NCBI RefSeq assembly: GCF_001078595.1
Contig: NZ_LFTY01000002.1
Location: 3,544,862 to 3,608,861 of the forward strand
From: Candidatus Rhodobacter oscarellae
GTDB lineage: Bacteria > Pseudomonadota > Alphaproteobacteria > Rhodobacterales > Rhodobacteraceae
Direction: 5' to 3'
DNA: 64,000 nucleotides
The position numbers and the translations under genes were made by a program. Positions 16,420 to 25,448 of this stretch are shown here, one piece after another. The notes under the pieces are model-generated. The model was not told the origin of the DNA. It saw only the letters and a program-made list of their open reading frames with translations, and did not search any database. How positions within the stretch are numbered: position 1 is the stretch's first letter; every line of letters starts with the position of its first letter.

Positions 16420-16947
16420 CTAGGGTGCCGGAACCTGCACCGTAAGGGTGTTTCCGTTCACGACGCCGAGGGGCCCAAAGCCTTTTGGCACGCCGCTCTC
16501 TGGATCGAAGGTGACTGTGATCTGCCCGGGGCCGCGTGACTTGCGGTTGAGCACGGGGAGTTTGCCCTCAATGTTGCTAAGGCGGAGGACGCCATTAACC
16601 CCGTCCGAGGCGCTGCCGCGCCCGTTTCGAAGCACGGCGTCCTGCGGCCACCAGGGCAGCAAAAGTTCCGCCCGCGCTTCTATCGCATCTCCTGAAAGCT
16701 TCAGCTCCCAATGCAGCCCGTCCAGGTCCGGCGCAACGGCGCGCCAACGCAACAGGATTTCGGGTTGCCCCGGCACAGCAATCCCCGCCGAGCCTTGCCG
16801 CATCCCGGCGTCATCGTTGATGGCTTGCGTCCATTGCGGCAGGTCATCGCCAAACGCCATCCGCAGGTGGCGGATCTCGCCGAACCAGGCCAGCGCGGCG
16901 CCCAATCCCGCCACAAAAACAATCAGATAGAACAAGGCCCGGATCAT
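16420..16947 (-). CDS. gspN: Type II secretion protein GspN-like
   Basis: A 175-residue protein with one N-terminal membrane helix (residues 4-22) and a periplasmic beta-rich domain (about 25-175). It occupies the GspN position after gspM, overlapping it by 4 bp (ATGA at 16944-16947). Sequence identity to characterised GspN proteins is not obvious to me and it is shorter than the usual 250 residues, so the name rests mainly on position and topology. Confidence 0.6.
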   Translation of the reverse strand: MIRALFYLIVFVAGLGAALAWFGEIRHLRMAFGDDLPQWTQAINDDAGMRQGSAGIAVPGQPEILLRWRAVAPDLDGLHWELKLSGDAIEARAELLLPWWPQDAVLRNGRGSASDGVNGVLRLSNIEGKLPVLNRKSRGPGQITVTFDPESGVPKGFGPLGVVNGNTLTVQVPAP

Positions 16948-17447
16948 TGCGGCACCCGCAGCTCAAACTGCGCGCGGACCAAGCCGGGCGAGGCCGCCTC
17001 GATCCGGAACGCGTGCAGGCGGTAGCCCCAGCGCGGCTCCGCATCGCTGAGCCAGCGGCTGAGTTCATCGAACAGCGCGTCCTCTAATGCAATATCCACC
17101 CCGCCGTCAGAGCGGTCGGCAAGCTGGGTGATCTGGTCGCGCAGCCCGGCACCGATCAGGCCTTCCTCGATCGCGGCCAGCCCGATGACCTCGGATGTGT
17201 TGGCCTCGGCGTTGGTGGCGGAAGCGGCCTCGGCGCTCAAGGGCATTTGCCGCACTTGCCCCGCGACCCAGTCCCGCAGGGCGGTGGCCTCGCGGGCCTG
17301 CTGACGGGCCGCGTCGCGGGCCTCGGTCATGGGCAAAACGGCAAGGAACACCACAGCCAGCGGCAGCGCCACCAGGGCCATCAGCCCCAGAAGCGCGCGC
17401 TCCCGCCCCGAGAGCTGCGCCAGGATGCCAGAGAGCCCGCCGCTCAT
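16944..17447 (-). CDS. gspM: Type II secretion protein GspM
   Basis: A 167-residue bitopic protein with a cytoplasmic N-terminus (LSGRERALLGLMALV), one membrane helix at about residues 18-38 and a periplasmic ferredoxin-like domain. GspM stabilises GspL in the inner-membrane platform. Start and stop overlap gspL and gspN by 4 bp each, typical of coupled translation in gsp operons. Confidence 0.85.
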   Translation of the reverse strand: MSGGLSGILAQLSGRERALLGLMALVALPLAVVFLAVLPMTEARDAARQQAREATALRDWVAGQVRQMPLSAEAASATNAEANTSEVIGLAAIEEGLIGAGLRDQITQLADRSDGGVDIALEDALFDELSRWLSDAEPRWGYRLHAFRIEAASPGLVRAQFELRVPQ

Positions 17448-18589
17448 TCGAGTAGCTCCAGGCGCAGGCGCGCGGACACGCCGCCCGATTGCTCGGCGCG
17501 GCTATCCAGTTGCTCGACCAGGAAATCGGCGCCTTGCAGGTCCAGCACAAGCGCGTCCAGCGCCGCAAAATCCGGGGTCTCGATGGTGGTCTCCAGCCCG
17601 GTCTCCGGGCGGTAGGTCACAAGCGCGACCTGCGCGGTGTCGCGGGTCAGGACCTCGGCGGCGATCTGGAACTGCGTCAGCGCGGGCAGACCCTGGACCT
17701 CGATCACCTCGGGTTCTACGGCGGAGGCAAGCACCGCGCCGACCTGCGCGCGCACGTCCAGGATTGGGCCATCGGGCACAAAATGCTGGCGCACCATGGC
17801 CAGCGTCAGGTCGCGGTTCTGGGCGGCCTCTTGCTGCGCCGTTTGGGTTTGGAGGTAGAGCATGCCCAGCCACAGGGCGGCAGCGCTGGCGGCGGCCAGC
17901 GCGCCCAGGCGCCAGCGCCGCAGCCCCGCCTGGATGCGCTGTGGCGCGGCGCTGGGCGGGGTCAAGAGGTTCAGCCCGGCGGTGACGTCGGCCCAGCGCA
18001 GCGGCGCGAGCCCGGCCTTCTTCAGCGCGGCGGGATCGGTGTGGATCGGCACGCCAAGACCTGCGAGATATGCGTCCACCGCGGTGTTGGGATCGCCCAG
18101 GCGCAGCACGCCTTTCGGCGCATCAGTGGCCTGAAGCTGTGCGATGGCCAGATCCGCCTCGGCGGTGAACCCGTCATCGGCCGCCAGGCGCGCGCGCAGG
18201 GTGTCGCCCTCGACCTCGATGGCCCATAGGCCCGGCGCGCTGGGCAGGGCGAAGAAATCGGGCAGGATGGCCTGGCAGCCCTTTGTCGCCTTCTGCCGCC
18301 AGGCGGCGATGTCGTCCCGCGCCATAAAAAGGACGCGGTTCCAAGTCTTGGCGCCCTTGGGTTGCAGCGGGTGGATCTCGAAGCTGCCGGCGGGCAGGGA
18401 CACCATGTCAGAGACCTGCCGACCGGCCACCTGTTCGCGCGCGCCGCCGCTCAGCTTTGCTGGCAGCTCCACGGGCAGGATCGGCGAAAGCGTGCCGGGC
18501 AGCAAGCCGACATATGCGCCGCCGGGCGCTTGGCCGGCGCCCAGCCGCCGCATCGGCGGTGCCCCTGGAATGCGATAGGTCTTGCTCAA
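17444..18589 (-). CDS. gspL: Type II secretion protein GspL
   Basis: A 381-residue protein with a cytoplasmic actin-like domain (about 1-225) that binds GspE, one membrane helix (LGALAAASAAALWLGMLYL, about 232-250) and a periplasmic ferredoxin-like domain. The chosen start is TTG at 18589, reading MSKTYRIPGAPP, with a GGGGCG stretch upstream; no ATG gives the full domain. The 3' end overlaps gspM. Confidence 0.82.
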   Translation of the reverse strand: MSKTYRIPGAPPMRRLGAGQAPGGAYVGLLPGTLSPILPVELPAKLSGGAREQVAGRQVSDMVSLPAGSFEIHPLQPKGAKTWNRVLFMARDDIAAWRQKATKGCQAILPDFFALPSAPGLWAIEVEGDTLRARLAADDGFTAEADLAIAQLQATDAPKGVLRLGDPNTAVDAYLAGLGVPIHTDPAALKKAGLAPLRWADVTAGLNLLTPPSAAPQRIQAGLRRWRLGALAAASAAALWLGMLYLQTQTAQQEAAQNRDLTLAMVRQHFVPDGPILDVRAQVGAVLASAVEPEVIEVQGLPALTQFQIAAEVLTRDTAQVALVTYRPETGLETTIETPDFAALDALVLDLQGADFLVEQLDSRAEQSGGVSARLRLELLE

Positions 18590-18637
18590 CGTCTGTCGCC
18601 CCTTTGGGCCACGTTATGCGGCGGAATTGGCGCGGGC

Positions 18638-19489
18638 TCAATCATAGACCGCCCAGCGCAGCACGCGCCGCGTCGGCGTCTCGGCGGTCGTGTCTATTTG
18701 GATGATCAAGGCGCGGCGCAGGTGCAGATCGCCCAGATCGGCGCGGATATCGGCGCGGAACCACATGCTGCCGACGGTCAACCGGGTGTCGAAGGGCAGG
18801 TGATCCAGCTCCTCAGTGCCCAGCAGTTCCTCGGCGCGCTTGCGTAATTCGCTGGTGGACTGGATCGGTGTCTGTCGCTGCATGATCTCCGTGATCAGCT
18901 CTGGCGGCAGGGGCGCGATTGCGGCCCGCTTGACCGCGTCAGAGGCGGTGTTGAGGTTAAGCCTGGTGTCCACGGGCAGGGCCGACAGGCTGGAGCGCAT
19001 CGCGGCGAATTCGCCTGTTGCGATGCCGGGGACCGCGCGCAGGTCGTCCACCGTCATGGCCGGGCCGCGCTGCGCCACGAAGATGGCAAGCGCATTCACC
19101 AGGGCGGGGCGCAGCCCCAGCTCTGTGAAAGTTGCGCGGAACACGTCCCTTGCGTAATCGTCGTCGCGTGTGAGCCAGTTCACGTTCAGCCGCCCCTGCA
19201 GATCCACCAGGCTGATCGCGACGCGGCCTCGATCGATGGGAAAGCGGTGCGGCCCCTTGGCCCAGCTTTGGCCGGAATGCGCGATGGGGTTGTCGGTGAC
19301 GTCGGCCAATAGCGCGGGCAACAGCCGCTCTGCCCCGTCCAGGTAAAGCGAGAGCTGCGCGGCTTGGCTCGCCCCGGCGCCGCGGATGCGCGCGGATTCC
19401 GACCGCGTGAGCATCGCCGCGGCAACCGCCGCGATTGCCAGCACCACGACCAAGGCGTTTATTAACACGGCGCCGCGGTCCCGGGTCAT
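18638..19489 (-). CDS. gspK: Type II secretion minor pseudopilin GspK
   Basis: A 283-residue minor pseudopilin. The N-terminus RDRGAVLINALVVVLAIAA has the prepilin cleavage site after Gly6 followed by the hydrophobic helix; as usual for GspK the Glu5 of other pseudopilins is missing. A large helical domain follows, with the helix-hairpin-helix-like LNLNTASDAVKRA. GspK caps the pseudopilus tip with GspI and GspJ. ATG at 19489 overlaps the gspJ stop (ATGA). Confidence 0.88.
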   Translation of the reverse strand: MTRDRGAVLINALVVVLAIAAVAAAMLTRSESARIRGAGASQAAQLSLYLDGAERLLPALLADVTDNPIAHSGQSWAKGPHRFPIDRGRVAISLVDLQGRLNVNWLTRDDDYARDVFRATFTELGLRPALVNALAIFVAQRGPAMTVDDLRAVPGIATGEFAAMRSSLSALPVDTRLNLNTASDAVKRAAIAPLPPELITEIMQRQTPIQSTSELRKRAEELLGTEELDHLPFDTRLTVGSMWFRADIRADLGDLHLRRALIIQIDTTAETPTRRVLRWAVYD

Positions 19490-20067
19490 CGCAGGCTCAC
19501 CATGATTTCCAGAGGGCCGAGCCGGGCATGGTCCAGCGTGATGCGGGCGCCAAGCGGCAGAGCATCGGGGTTGCGCGGGTCCGGGGCATATCCGGGCCGC
19601 CATCCGCCGAGGACTTGATAGGTTTCGATTTGGAAACCCCGAATATCGGACAAATAGCCTTGCTCAGGCGGGCGTTCGGGGCCGGGCTGTAGGTCGGTCC
19701 AAACGCGGCGTATCAGGCGCCCGGCGCCGGGGTCGAGCCTCCATTGGACGCGGCCAAATCCGGTGGCACCTGGCGCGCTGCGCGACAGCCCGCCAATCGA
19801 CAGCTCGACGCCGGATGGGGCGGTCAGAAACGCGTCACGGTGGGTACCCTCCGGCGCCACAAAACCGCGCGGAACGGCGCTTTCTAGATCCAGGCGCAGC
19901 ATTGCCAGCCCATGTGCTAGCCCTGCGCTTTCGTCGCTCACCGCGCTAAGGCGTTCGGCATTGCGCAGGCTGGCTTGCATCACTTGAACGCCGATGAGCG
20001 CCACGAGCGAGAAAATTGCCATCACGGCGACAAGTTCAAGCAAAGAGAAACCGGACTGCCGCCTCAT
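19486..20067 (-). CDS. gspJ: Type II secretion minor pseudopilin GspJ
   Basis: A 193-residue minor pseudopilin with the type III signal RRQSG/FSLLELVAVMAIFSLVAL (cleavage after Gly6, Glu5 of the mature protein present). The C-terminal globular part forms the tip complex with GspI and GspK. Its start overlaps the gspI stop by 4 bp. Confidence 0.88.
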   Translation of the reverse strand: MRRQSGFSLLELVAVMAIFSLVALIGVQVMQASLRNAERLSAVSDESAGLAHGLAMLRLDLESAVPRGFVAPEGTHRDAFLTAPSGVELSIGGLSRSAPGATGFGRVQWRLDPGAGRLIRRVWTDLQPGPERPPEQGYLSDIRGFQIETYQVLGGWRPGYAPDPRNPDALPLGARITLDHARLGPLEIMVSLR

Positions 20068-20432
20068 GGCTCTGGCGGTCCGGACGGTGCATAAACGACC
20101 ACAAGCGCGCCCGGGTGACCTTCGGCCTGCGCCCGGATGCGCGCCTCGACAAAGCCACCCTCGGTCGGCGCGGTCTCTATGGTGATGTGCCAGTCGATGC
20201 CGCCCAGGGCGGTCTGCGTGGGCCCGGTACCGGCGCCCGCGACCCCGAGCATCTGAAACTGCGCGGCCCGGTTTAGGGCTGCCTGCTGCGCCATAAGCCG
20301 CGGGAGTTCCTCGCCAATGCCGCGCCGGGCTTGGTTGAGCCCCTGAAATCCTGCGACGATTCCGATGGACAGCACCAGCACGGCGACGACCATCTCGACG
20401 AGGCTTATGCCGTGGTCTAGCCGCCGGCGCAT
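20064..20432 (-). CDS. gspI: Type II secretion minor pseudopilin GspI
   Basis: A 122-residue minor pseudopilin. The prepilin motif is DHG/ISLVEMVVAVLVLSIG and the compact C-terminal domain ends ALVVVYAPSG. The ATG at 20432 lies inside the end of gspH (16-bp overlap) and yields the short cytoplasmic leader MRRRLDHG; a longer in-frame extension would overlap gspH fully. Confidence 0.85.
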   Translation of the reverse strand: MRRRLDHGISLVEMVVAVLVLSIGIVAGFQGLNQARRGIGEELPRLMAQQAALNRAAQFQMLGVAGAGTGPTQTALGGIDWHITIETAPTEGGFVEARIRAQAEGHPGALVVVYAPSGPPEP

Positions 20433-20854
20433 GTCAGTGGCCCCCACCCTTCGGTTGCGCATTGGGTTGCCCCATTCGGGGTTTTGAATTGCAGGCGGAT
20501 CGGCGTGGTTTGGCCGCTGGGGGTGAAGACGATGGTGGCCTCTGCGGCGGGTGGCGTTTGCAGCGTGACCGCGCCGTGCCAAGGCTGCGGCTCTGACGCC
20601 GTTTGCCAGTCATTGTCCCAACTAAGCCGCTGGACACCCGTCGCCGAGACGGCAAGTCCGATGCGTTGCCGTGACAGTGTGGCCTCGGCCCTTAGGCGAT
20701 CGTGAAGCGCCTGGAAGCGCGCCCAATCGCGCGCCTCGGCGGACGGGCGCGACAGGCTTAGCACCGCCGAGACGGACAGCAATGCCAGCATGGCGACCAC
20801 GACCATAAGCTCAACCAAGGTAAAGCCCGCGTCGGAACTCAGCCGCCGGTCCAT
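20417..20854 (-). CDS. gspH: Type II secretion minor pseudopilin GspH
   Basis: A 145-residue minor pseudopilin with leader MDRRLSSDAG and mature start FTLVELMVVVAMLALLSV. The C-terminal GspH/FimT-type domain links tip and shaft of the pseudopilus; it carries two Cys (in TQCATEG and LTCAGG) that may form a disulfide. It overlaps gspG by 16 bp. Confidence 0.88.
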   Translation of the reverse strand: MDRRLSSDAGFTLVELMVVVAMLALLSVSAVLSLSRPSAEARDWARFQALHDRLRAEATLSRQRIGLAVSATGVQRLSWDNDWQTASEPQPWHGAVTLQTPPAAEATIVFTPSGQTTPIRLQFKTPNGATQCATEGWGPLTCAGG

Positions 20855-21279
20855 GTGCCGATATCCGCGTTCACCCCGTCGCCGCCGGTGACACCGTCAG
20901 CGCCGAAGGTGAAGATGTCGAAATCCCCGTGCACGCCGGGCGAAAGATACTGGTAGGGCTTGCCCCAGGGGTCGTTGGGCAGGCGATCAATATAACCGCT
21001 GGCGGCGTAGTTGGGCGGCGTGGGCTCGCCGACCGGCGCTTGCACCAAAGCCTGCAGGCCTTGCTGCGTGGTGGGGTAGGTGAAATTGTCGAGCTTGTAG
21101 AGGTTGACCGCGTTTGTCAGCGCCGCCAAATCAGACTGCACGCGGGCGATGCGGGCCTGATCCGGGCGGTCGATGATGCGCGGAACGATGACCAGCGCTA
21201 GGATCGACAGGATCACGACGACAACCATCAATTCCAGCAGCGAAAATCCGGCCTCCTTGTCATCTTTGGTTTTAACCAT
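20839..21279 (-). CDS. gspG: Type II secretion major pseudopilin GspG
   Basis: The major pseudopilin, 146 residues. The leader MVKTKDDKEAG is followed by FSLLELMVVVVILSILALVIVP and a conserved mid-section YKLDNFTYPTTQQGLQALV; the C-terminus has the Asp/Gly-rich calcium-binding loop (GADGVTGGDGVNADIGTW). It forms the pseudopilus shaft. ATG at 21279 is preferred over an upstream in-frame TTG. First gene of the cluster; gspO is not in the window, so prepilin processing must come from a peptidase encoded elsewhere. Confidence 0.93.
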   Translation of the reverse strand: MVKTKDDKEAGFSLLELMVVVVILSILALVIVPRIIDRPDQARIARVQSDLAALTNAVNLYKLDNFTYPTTQQGLQALVQAPVGEPTPPNYAASGYIDRLPNDPWGKPYQYLSPGVHGDFDIFTFGADGVTGGDGVNADIGTWTGG

Positions 21280-21644
21280 AACGCCCCACAATCAATGCCT
21301 GCCGCTAGGAGTCTAGCAGTAGTCACGGGGTCTCTCAACGATCACGGTGATTTGGAGAGCATTCGGTTGGGCTGGACGGCGGGGCCCCATTTCGGGGTGG
21401 CAAAATGCCCGAGAGCTCAGGCTTGCCGCTGTCACGACGGGGGCGGGGCATTTTGGCCGCACCGATATGGGGAGCATGAAGCGTGCCGCAGGCACTCAAT
21501 GGGATTAAGATTGGTCAAAGAAAGACGCGCCGTCAGCGCCCGCCCTGCACGATTGTGTTGCGATTCGCGTGAAGATTTCCCTAATCTTCACGAGGATCCG
21601 CCCGCCAGAGCCCAACCGGCCAATCGTGCCGGAACGCGCCGCGC
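21280..21644. other. Non-coding region upstream of gspG
   Basis: No gene seen. It holds a 10-bp inverted repeat CAAAATGCCC (21401-21410) / GGGCATTTTG (21446-21455), 35 nt apart, and the hairpin at 21568-21592 listed separately. The gsp promoter must lie here, but no clear -35/-10 pair was found. Confidence 0.4.
21568..21592 (-). terminator. Hairpin downstream of the SDR gene
   Basis: CGTGAAGATT (21568-21577) and AATCTTCACG (21583-21592) form a perfect 10-bp stem with a 5-nt loop about 50 nt after the SDR stop codon. No T-run follows, so it could be a weak terminator or an RNA-end protecting structure. Confidence 0.45.
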
Positions 21645-22364
21645 CTATCCGCGCCCGATATACGGCATCTGTGTCGCCATCACGGTCATGAACTGCACAT
21701 TCGCGTTCAGCGGCAGCTCGGCCATATACATCACCGCCTCGGCGACGTTTTGCACGTCCATCACCGGATCCGCGGTCAGGCCCTCGCTGACCCGCCGCGC
21801 GTTGGTCGCGCGCACCATGTCGGTCTCGGCGTTGCCGATGTCGATCTGTCCGCAGGCGATGTTCAGCGCCCGCCCGTCCAGGCTGAGCGTCCGCGTCAGC
21901 CCGGTCACGGCGTGCTTGGTCGAGGTGTAGCAGATCGAGCCGTCGCGTGGCACATGCGCCGAGATCGAGCCGTTGTTGATGATGCGCCCGCCGCCCTGGG
22001 CGCGCATGTGCTTGAAGGCCTGGCGCGCGCATAGGAACATCCCTGTCAGGTTCACGTTCACCACCTGCAGCCAGGTCTCGACGGGCACCTCGTCGATGGG
22101 CGCGGCCACGCCGAACATGCCGGCGTTGTTGAAGAGCGCGTCGATGCGCCCGGCCTTGCCGACGAAATCGTCAAAGGCGGCCTCGACGGCGTCCGGGTCG
22201 GTGACGTCCGCGGGCAGGGCGATCACTTTCTCGCCGGCCAGCTCCGCCAGCGCGTCGGCGCGGCGCGCCAGGGCGCCCACGGTCCAGCCCTGGGCGATGA
22301 AGTGCTCGGCCGTGGCGCGGCCGATGCCGCTGCTGGCGCCGGTGATCACGATGCTCTTGCTCAT
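21645..22364 (-). CDS. Short-chain dehydrogenase/reductase
   Basis: A 239-residue classical SDR. The cofactor motif TGASSGIG (residues 8-15), the NNAG motif (in FNNAGMFG) and the catalytic Ser-Tyr-Lys set ([21 protein letters not shown]) are visible. It probably oxidises or reduces a small alcohol/ketone with NADP(H), substrate unknown. The ATG at 22364 overlaps the helicase stop by 4 bp, so the genes are co-transcribed although no functional link is evident. Confidence 0.8.
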   Translation of the reverse strand: MSKSIVITGASSGIGRATAEHFIAQGWTVGALARRADALAELAGEKVIALPADVTDPDAVEAAFDDFVGKAGRIDALFNNAGMFGVAAPIDEVPVETWLQVVNVNLTGMFLCARQAFKHMRAQGGGRIINNGSISAHVPRDGSICYTSTKHAVTGLTRTLSLDGRALNIACGQIDIGNAETDMVRATNARRVSEGLTADPVMDVQNVAEAVMYMAELPLNANVQFMTVMATQMPYIGRG

Positions 22365-23899
22365 GTCTGTGCCTCTTCCTCTTGCGTCATCTCGAGCGGC
22401 GCGGGCTTGGCCGTGCGCAGGTCTTCCACCGTAAGCGCCGCCTGCGGGCGCGCAAGGGCGTATCGCATGACCCAATGCAGGCGCTCCTGGGCGCGGGTGA
22501 TCGCCACATAGGCCAGGCGTTTCCACAGCGGCAGGCCCGCCTCCATCCGGCCAGAGCGCGCCGCGGCGTAGATATCTGGCCCAAAGACCTGCACCTCCGG
22601 CCATTGCGAGCCCTGCGCCTTGTGGATGGTCACCGCGGCGCCGTGCAGGAAGGCCGCGCCCATGCGCGCGGCGTAGGGGATAAAGGGCTCCTCCTGGTCC
22701 GGGAACTCGATCTTGACGATCGAGGCGGCAGAGATCTGCGGCTGGTCGGCGCCGAAGACGTGCAGGCGCGAGAAGCCGGGCCTGTTGCCGGGGCCGAGAT
22801 AGACCACCTGCGCGCCCTTGATCAGGCCGCGGGCCTCTAGGTCGATGCGGCGCTTGCGGTGCTTGGCGGGCAGCTCGATCCCGTCGCAGATCAGCGGCTC
22901 GCCGGGGATCAGCGCGTCGGGCGGGGCGCCATGGGCGCCGCGGAAGGCCTGGATCAGCCGCACGCGCGTGGCGTTTCGCCAGACCAGCACGGGCGAGCGG
23001 GCCATCAGGTCAGCATCCACCCGAGGCGCGACCTGTACACGGTCGTCGCGCTGCGCTGCCTCGTGGATCATGCGCTCGAATTCCTCGAACTCCACCTCTG
23101 GGTCGCTCAGCGCGTGGGCCAGGTCCAGGATCGGGCTGTCATCGGCCTGCCGGTGGATCCGGCTCAGCTCGCGCTTGCGCGGGCCCTTGAAGCGGTCGAA
23201 CACCATCTCGCCGGACTGCCCCACCGGGGCCAGCTGCGCGGGGTCGCCGAACAGGATCAGCGTCGGGAAGATCTCGCGCAGATCCTGGTACTGCTTGTCG
23301 TCCAGCATCGAGGCCTCGTCGACAAAGCCGATGTCCAGGGGGTCGTCGCGCCGCTTCCAGCCGGTGATGAAATCCGAGCCGCGCAGCCCCGCCGTGGCAA
23401 GCGCGCCGGGGATCGAGCGGTGGGCGTTGTAGAACTCCAAGGCGCGGTCCAGGGCGGCCTCGGTGAGCCCCTCGATCTCGGGTTTCGGGCCGTTCCCGGC
23501 GAGCCATTCCGCGACGCGCTCGTATTCGGGGTCGTAAACCGGCGTGTAGAGGATGCGGTGGATCGTCGTTGCGGGCACCTTGTTGCCGCGCAGCACGCTT
23601 GCGGCCTTGTTGGTGGGCGCCAGGATTGCCAGGGTGCGCTTGTCCTTCTTCTTGCGGCTCTCGTAATCGCCCGAGACGACCTCGACCCCTAGATCCTCTA
23701 CCGCGTGGTAAAGCTGGCTCAGCAGCAGCGTCTTGCCGGACCCGGCCCGCCCGATGATCGCCATGGCCGGGGCCTGGCGCTCGGGCGGGGGCAAAAGCAT
23801 CCCCTCGTCCAAGTCCACCCCGACACCGCGCAAAAGCTCGGTGGCGGTGTCATAGGCATCGGCCTGATCGTCGGAGAACTGAAAGCTGGGAAGCGCCAT
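22361..23899 (-). CDS. RecD-like superfamily 1 DNA helicase
   Basis: A 512-residue SF1 helicase of the RecD/Dda kind. Motif I GRAGSGKT (about 50-57), motif II FVDEASM, motif [14 protein letters not shown], motif [11 protein letters not shown] and motif [15 protein letters not shown] are all present. Length matches stand-alone RecD-like helicases rather than RecBCD RecD. It likely unwinds DNA 5'-3' during repair or replication restart. ATG at 23899; it is followed directly by the SDR gene. Confidence 0.82.
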   Translation of the reverse strand: MALPSFQFSDDQADAYDTATELLRGVGVDLDEGMLLPPPERQAPAMAIIGRAGSGKTLLLSQLYHAVEDLGVEVVSGDYESRKKKDKRTLAILAPTNKAASVLRGNKVPATTIHRILYTPVYDPEYERVAEWLAGNGPKPEIEGLTEAALDRALEFYNAHRSIPGALATAGLRGSDFITGWKRRDDPLDIGFVDEASMLDDKQYQDLREIFPTLILFGDPAQLAPVGQSGEMVFDRFKGPRKRELSRIHRQADDSPILDLAHALSDPEVEFEEFERMIHEAAQRDDRVQVAPRVDADLMARSPVLVWRNATRVRLIQAFRGAHGAPPDALIPGEPLICDGIELPAKHRKRRIDLEARGLIKGAQVVYLGPGNRPGFSRLHVFGADQPQISAASIVKIEFPDQEEPFIPYAARMGAAFLHGAAVTIHKAQGSQWPEVQVFGPDIYAAARSGRMEAGLPLWKRLAYVAITRAQERLHWVMRYALARPQAALTVEDLRTAKPAPLEMTQEEEAQT

Positions 23900-23990
23900 G
23901 GGGCGACCCTAGAGCGCATTCCGAGCGGTTGGAACCGGAATTCGAGCGCGAGGCAGAGCGCCGCGCCCGTAAAGCCCAAGACCCGTCAGG

Positions 23991-24632
23991 TCAGCCGACC
24001 AAGGCCAGCGGCGCCGGGCTGGCCGCGCGGCCAAATGTGCGATCGAACCAATGCTGCGCGACCTCCGCCGAGACCCCCGCGCGCGACAGCAGGTTCCCCC
24101 GCAGGTCCGCGGCGCAGTCCCATAGCCCCACGCTTATGGCGTCGCGGCCCTCGCCTTGGGTGCCAAGCACCGTGGGCTCCCAGCCCAGGCGGCGGTAGAT
24201 GCGCACCATGCGCGCGTCGAATACGCCAACAAGATCAGTGAGGTGGAAGTTCAGACCCACCTCCAAAGCGGCCAGCATAAGCATCGCCGACACCCGCGCC
24301 TCGGCATTCTCGGACAGGCAGAACCGCGTGCATTCCCAGATGAACGGGCTCTGGATCGGCACGCCATCTGTGAGGTCCAGGAAATGGTCGTTCACCATGG
24401 TCTCGGCGGTGGTGGGCAAGAACCGCATCGAGCCGCCGTGGCGCCCATCGGCCTTCTCCCAAATCGCATAGAGCGGGTTCATGTCGTCATAGCTGTCGCG
24501 CTCGAACCCGTGCGCGTCGATCTTCACCTCCCAATTGAGGCGCTCCTTGAACTGCCAGGCGCGGTCACGGAACATCGTGTCGCGCAGCTTTGGAAAGCTG
24601 TGGAGTTCGTCGCCATAGATGTAACGCAGCAT
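23991..24632 (-). CDS. Acyl-homoserine-lactone synthase (LuxI family)
   Basis: A 213-residue autoinducer synthase. Family-invariant residues are present: Arg24, Phe28 and Trp34 in DRAWQFKERLNW, Asp46/Asp49 in ERDSYDDMNP, the SMRF segment (67-70) and Glu100/Arg103 in WECTRF. It makes an N-acyl-homoserine lactone from SAM and acyl-ACP; the acyl length cannot be read from sequence. It follows the luxR gene on the same strand with a 102-bp spacer holding a weak dyad. Confidence 0.9.
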   Translation of the reverse strand: MLRYIYGDELHSFPKLRDTMFRDRAWQFKERLNWEVKIDAHGFERDSYDDMNPLYAIWEKADGRHGGSMRFLPTTAETMVNDHFLDLTDGVPIQSPFIWECTRFCLSENAEARVSAMLMLAALEVGLNFHLTDLVGVFDARMVRIYRRLGWEPTVLGTQGEGRDAISVGLWDCAADLRGNLLSRAGVSAEVAQHWFDRTFGRAASPAPLALVG

Positions 24633-24677
24633 GTTTTGGTCTCCCTTCGCCGAAAAACGTGGCGAAGAGAATCCGGC

Positions 24678-24691
24678 CTGCTGGCTAACAG
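24678..24691 (-). promoter_or_regulatory. Weak lux-box-like dyad upstream of luxI
   Basis: CTG-8 nt-CAG (24678-24691), embedded in GCCTGCTGG.../...ACAGAGGC, lies about 46-59 nt before the luxI start codon. Lux boxes are imperfect dyads flanked by CTG/CAG, but spacing here is shorter than the usual 10-12 nt, so this is only a candidate LuxR site. Confidence 0.2.
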
Positions 24692-24734
24692 AGGCCTAAG
24701 GCAGCGCGCGGTCAGTTAACGATTTCGGTTTCAG

Positions 24735-25448
24735 CTAGACGATCACCAGCCCCAGGGTGAGCGCCTTTGCGATGGCATGCGTGGTGTTCGCGGCGCCCAA
24801 TTTGGAGCGGGCGCTCTCGATATAGACCCGCAGCGTGTGCTCGGAAATCGAGAGGCTCTCCGAGGCCTGCGCACGGTTGTAACCCATTGCGAGCATTGTC
24901 AAAGCGTCCACCTCGCGCGGGCTCAGCTTGGCCACATCCGCTTCGTCTGACCCGCGTTCGATCTCTAGGGCCTTTTGGTTGATGAAATGCGCGGCGAGAA
25001 TCACATCGCGCACATGCGCTTCGGTGTACTTTTCCCAGACCGCGTCGGACCGGCGGTCGCTAATGGTAAACAGGGCGAACTGACCGCTGGGGCCGCGAAT
25101 CGGCACCGAGAAGCCCTGATGCCCCACGCCCGCATCTACCGCCTCGCCCAAGAAGTCGCGCGCCGCCTTGCCCGACCAGTCCAGGCGCCGCCAGTCCACC
25201 GGGTGGAACCTGCGGAGGCAGCCCTGCACAACGGGGTCAATGCGTTCGAAGTTCTCGGCAAAGTAGTACGTTTCCCATTCCGGAGTGTAGGTATGCGATG
25301 CGTATTGTTGACCTAGGGAGTTGATCGAGTGGTAAACGACATGCTCGACGTCGAAGACGTTTCTGAGGTCTTTGATACGCCCTTGAAGCTCATCCAGCGA
25401 GTTCGCGGACTGGACCGTTTCAATATAGGTATCCAGACGTCCTTGCAT
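24735..25448 (-). CDS. LuxR-family quorum-sensing transcriptional regulator
   Basis: A 237-residue LuxR-type regulator. The autoinducer-binding domain (about 15-165) retains the ligand-contact residues Trp58, Tyr62, Asp71-Pro72 and Trp86, and the C-terminal HTH (about 172-225) has LSPREVDAL and SEHTLRVYIESARSKLGA. It should bind the AHL made by the downstream LuxI and regulate target promoters. The ATG at 25448 lies inside the end of a small upstream gene (29-bp overlap), suggesting translational coupling. Confidence 0.9.
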   Translation of the reverse strand: MQGRLDTYIETVQSANSLDELQGRIKDLRNVFDVEHVVYHSINSLGQQYASHTYTPEWETYYFAENFERIDPVVQGCLRRFHPVDWRRLDWSGKAARDFLGEAVDAGVGHQGFSVPIRGPSGQFALFTISDRRSDAVWEKYTEAHVRDVILAAHFINQKALEIERGSDEADVAKLSPREVDALTMLAMGYNRAQASESLSISEHTLRVYIESARSKLGAANTTHAIAKALTLGLVIV

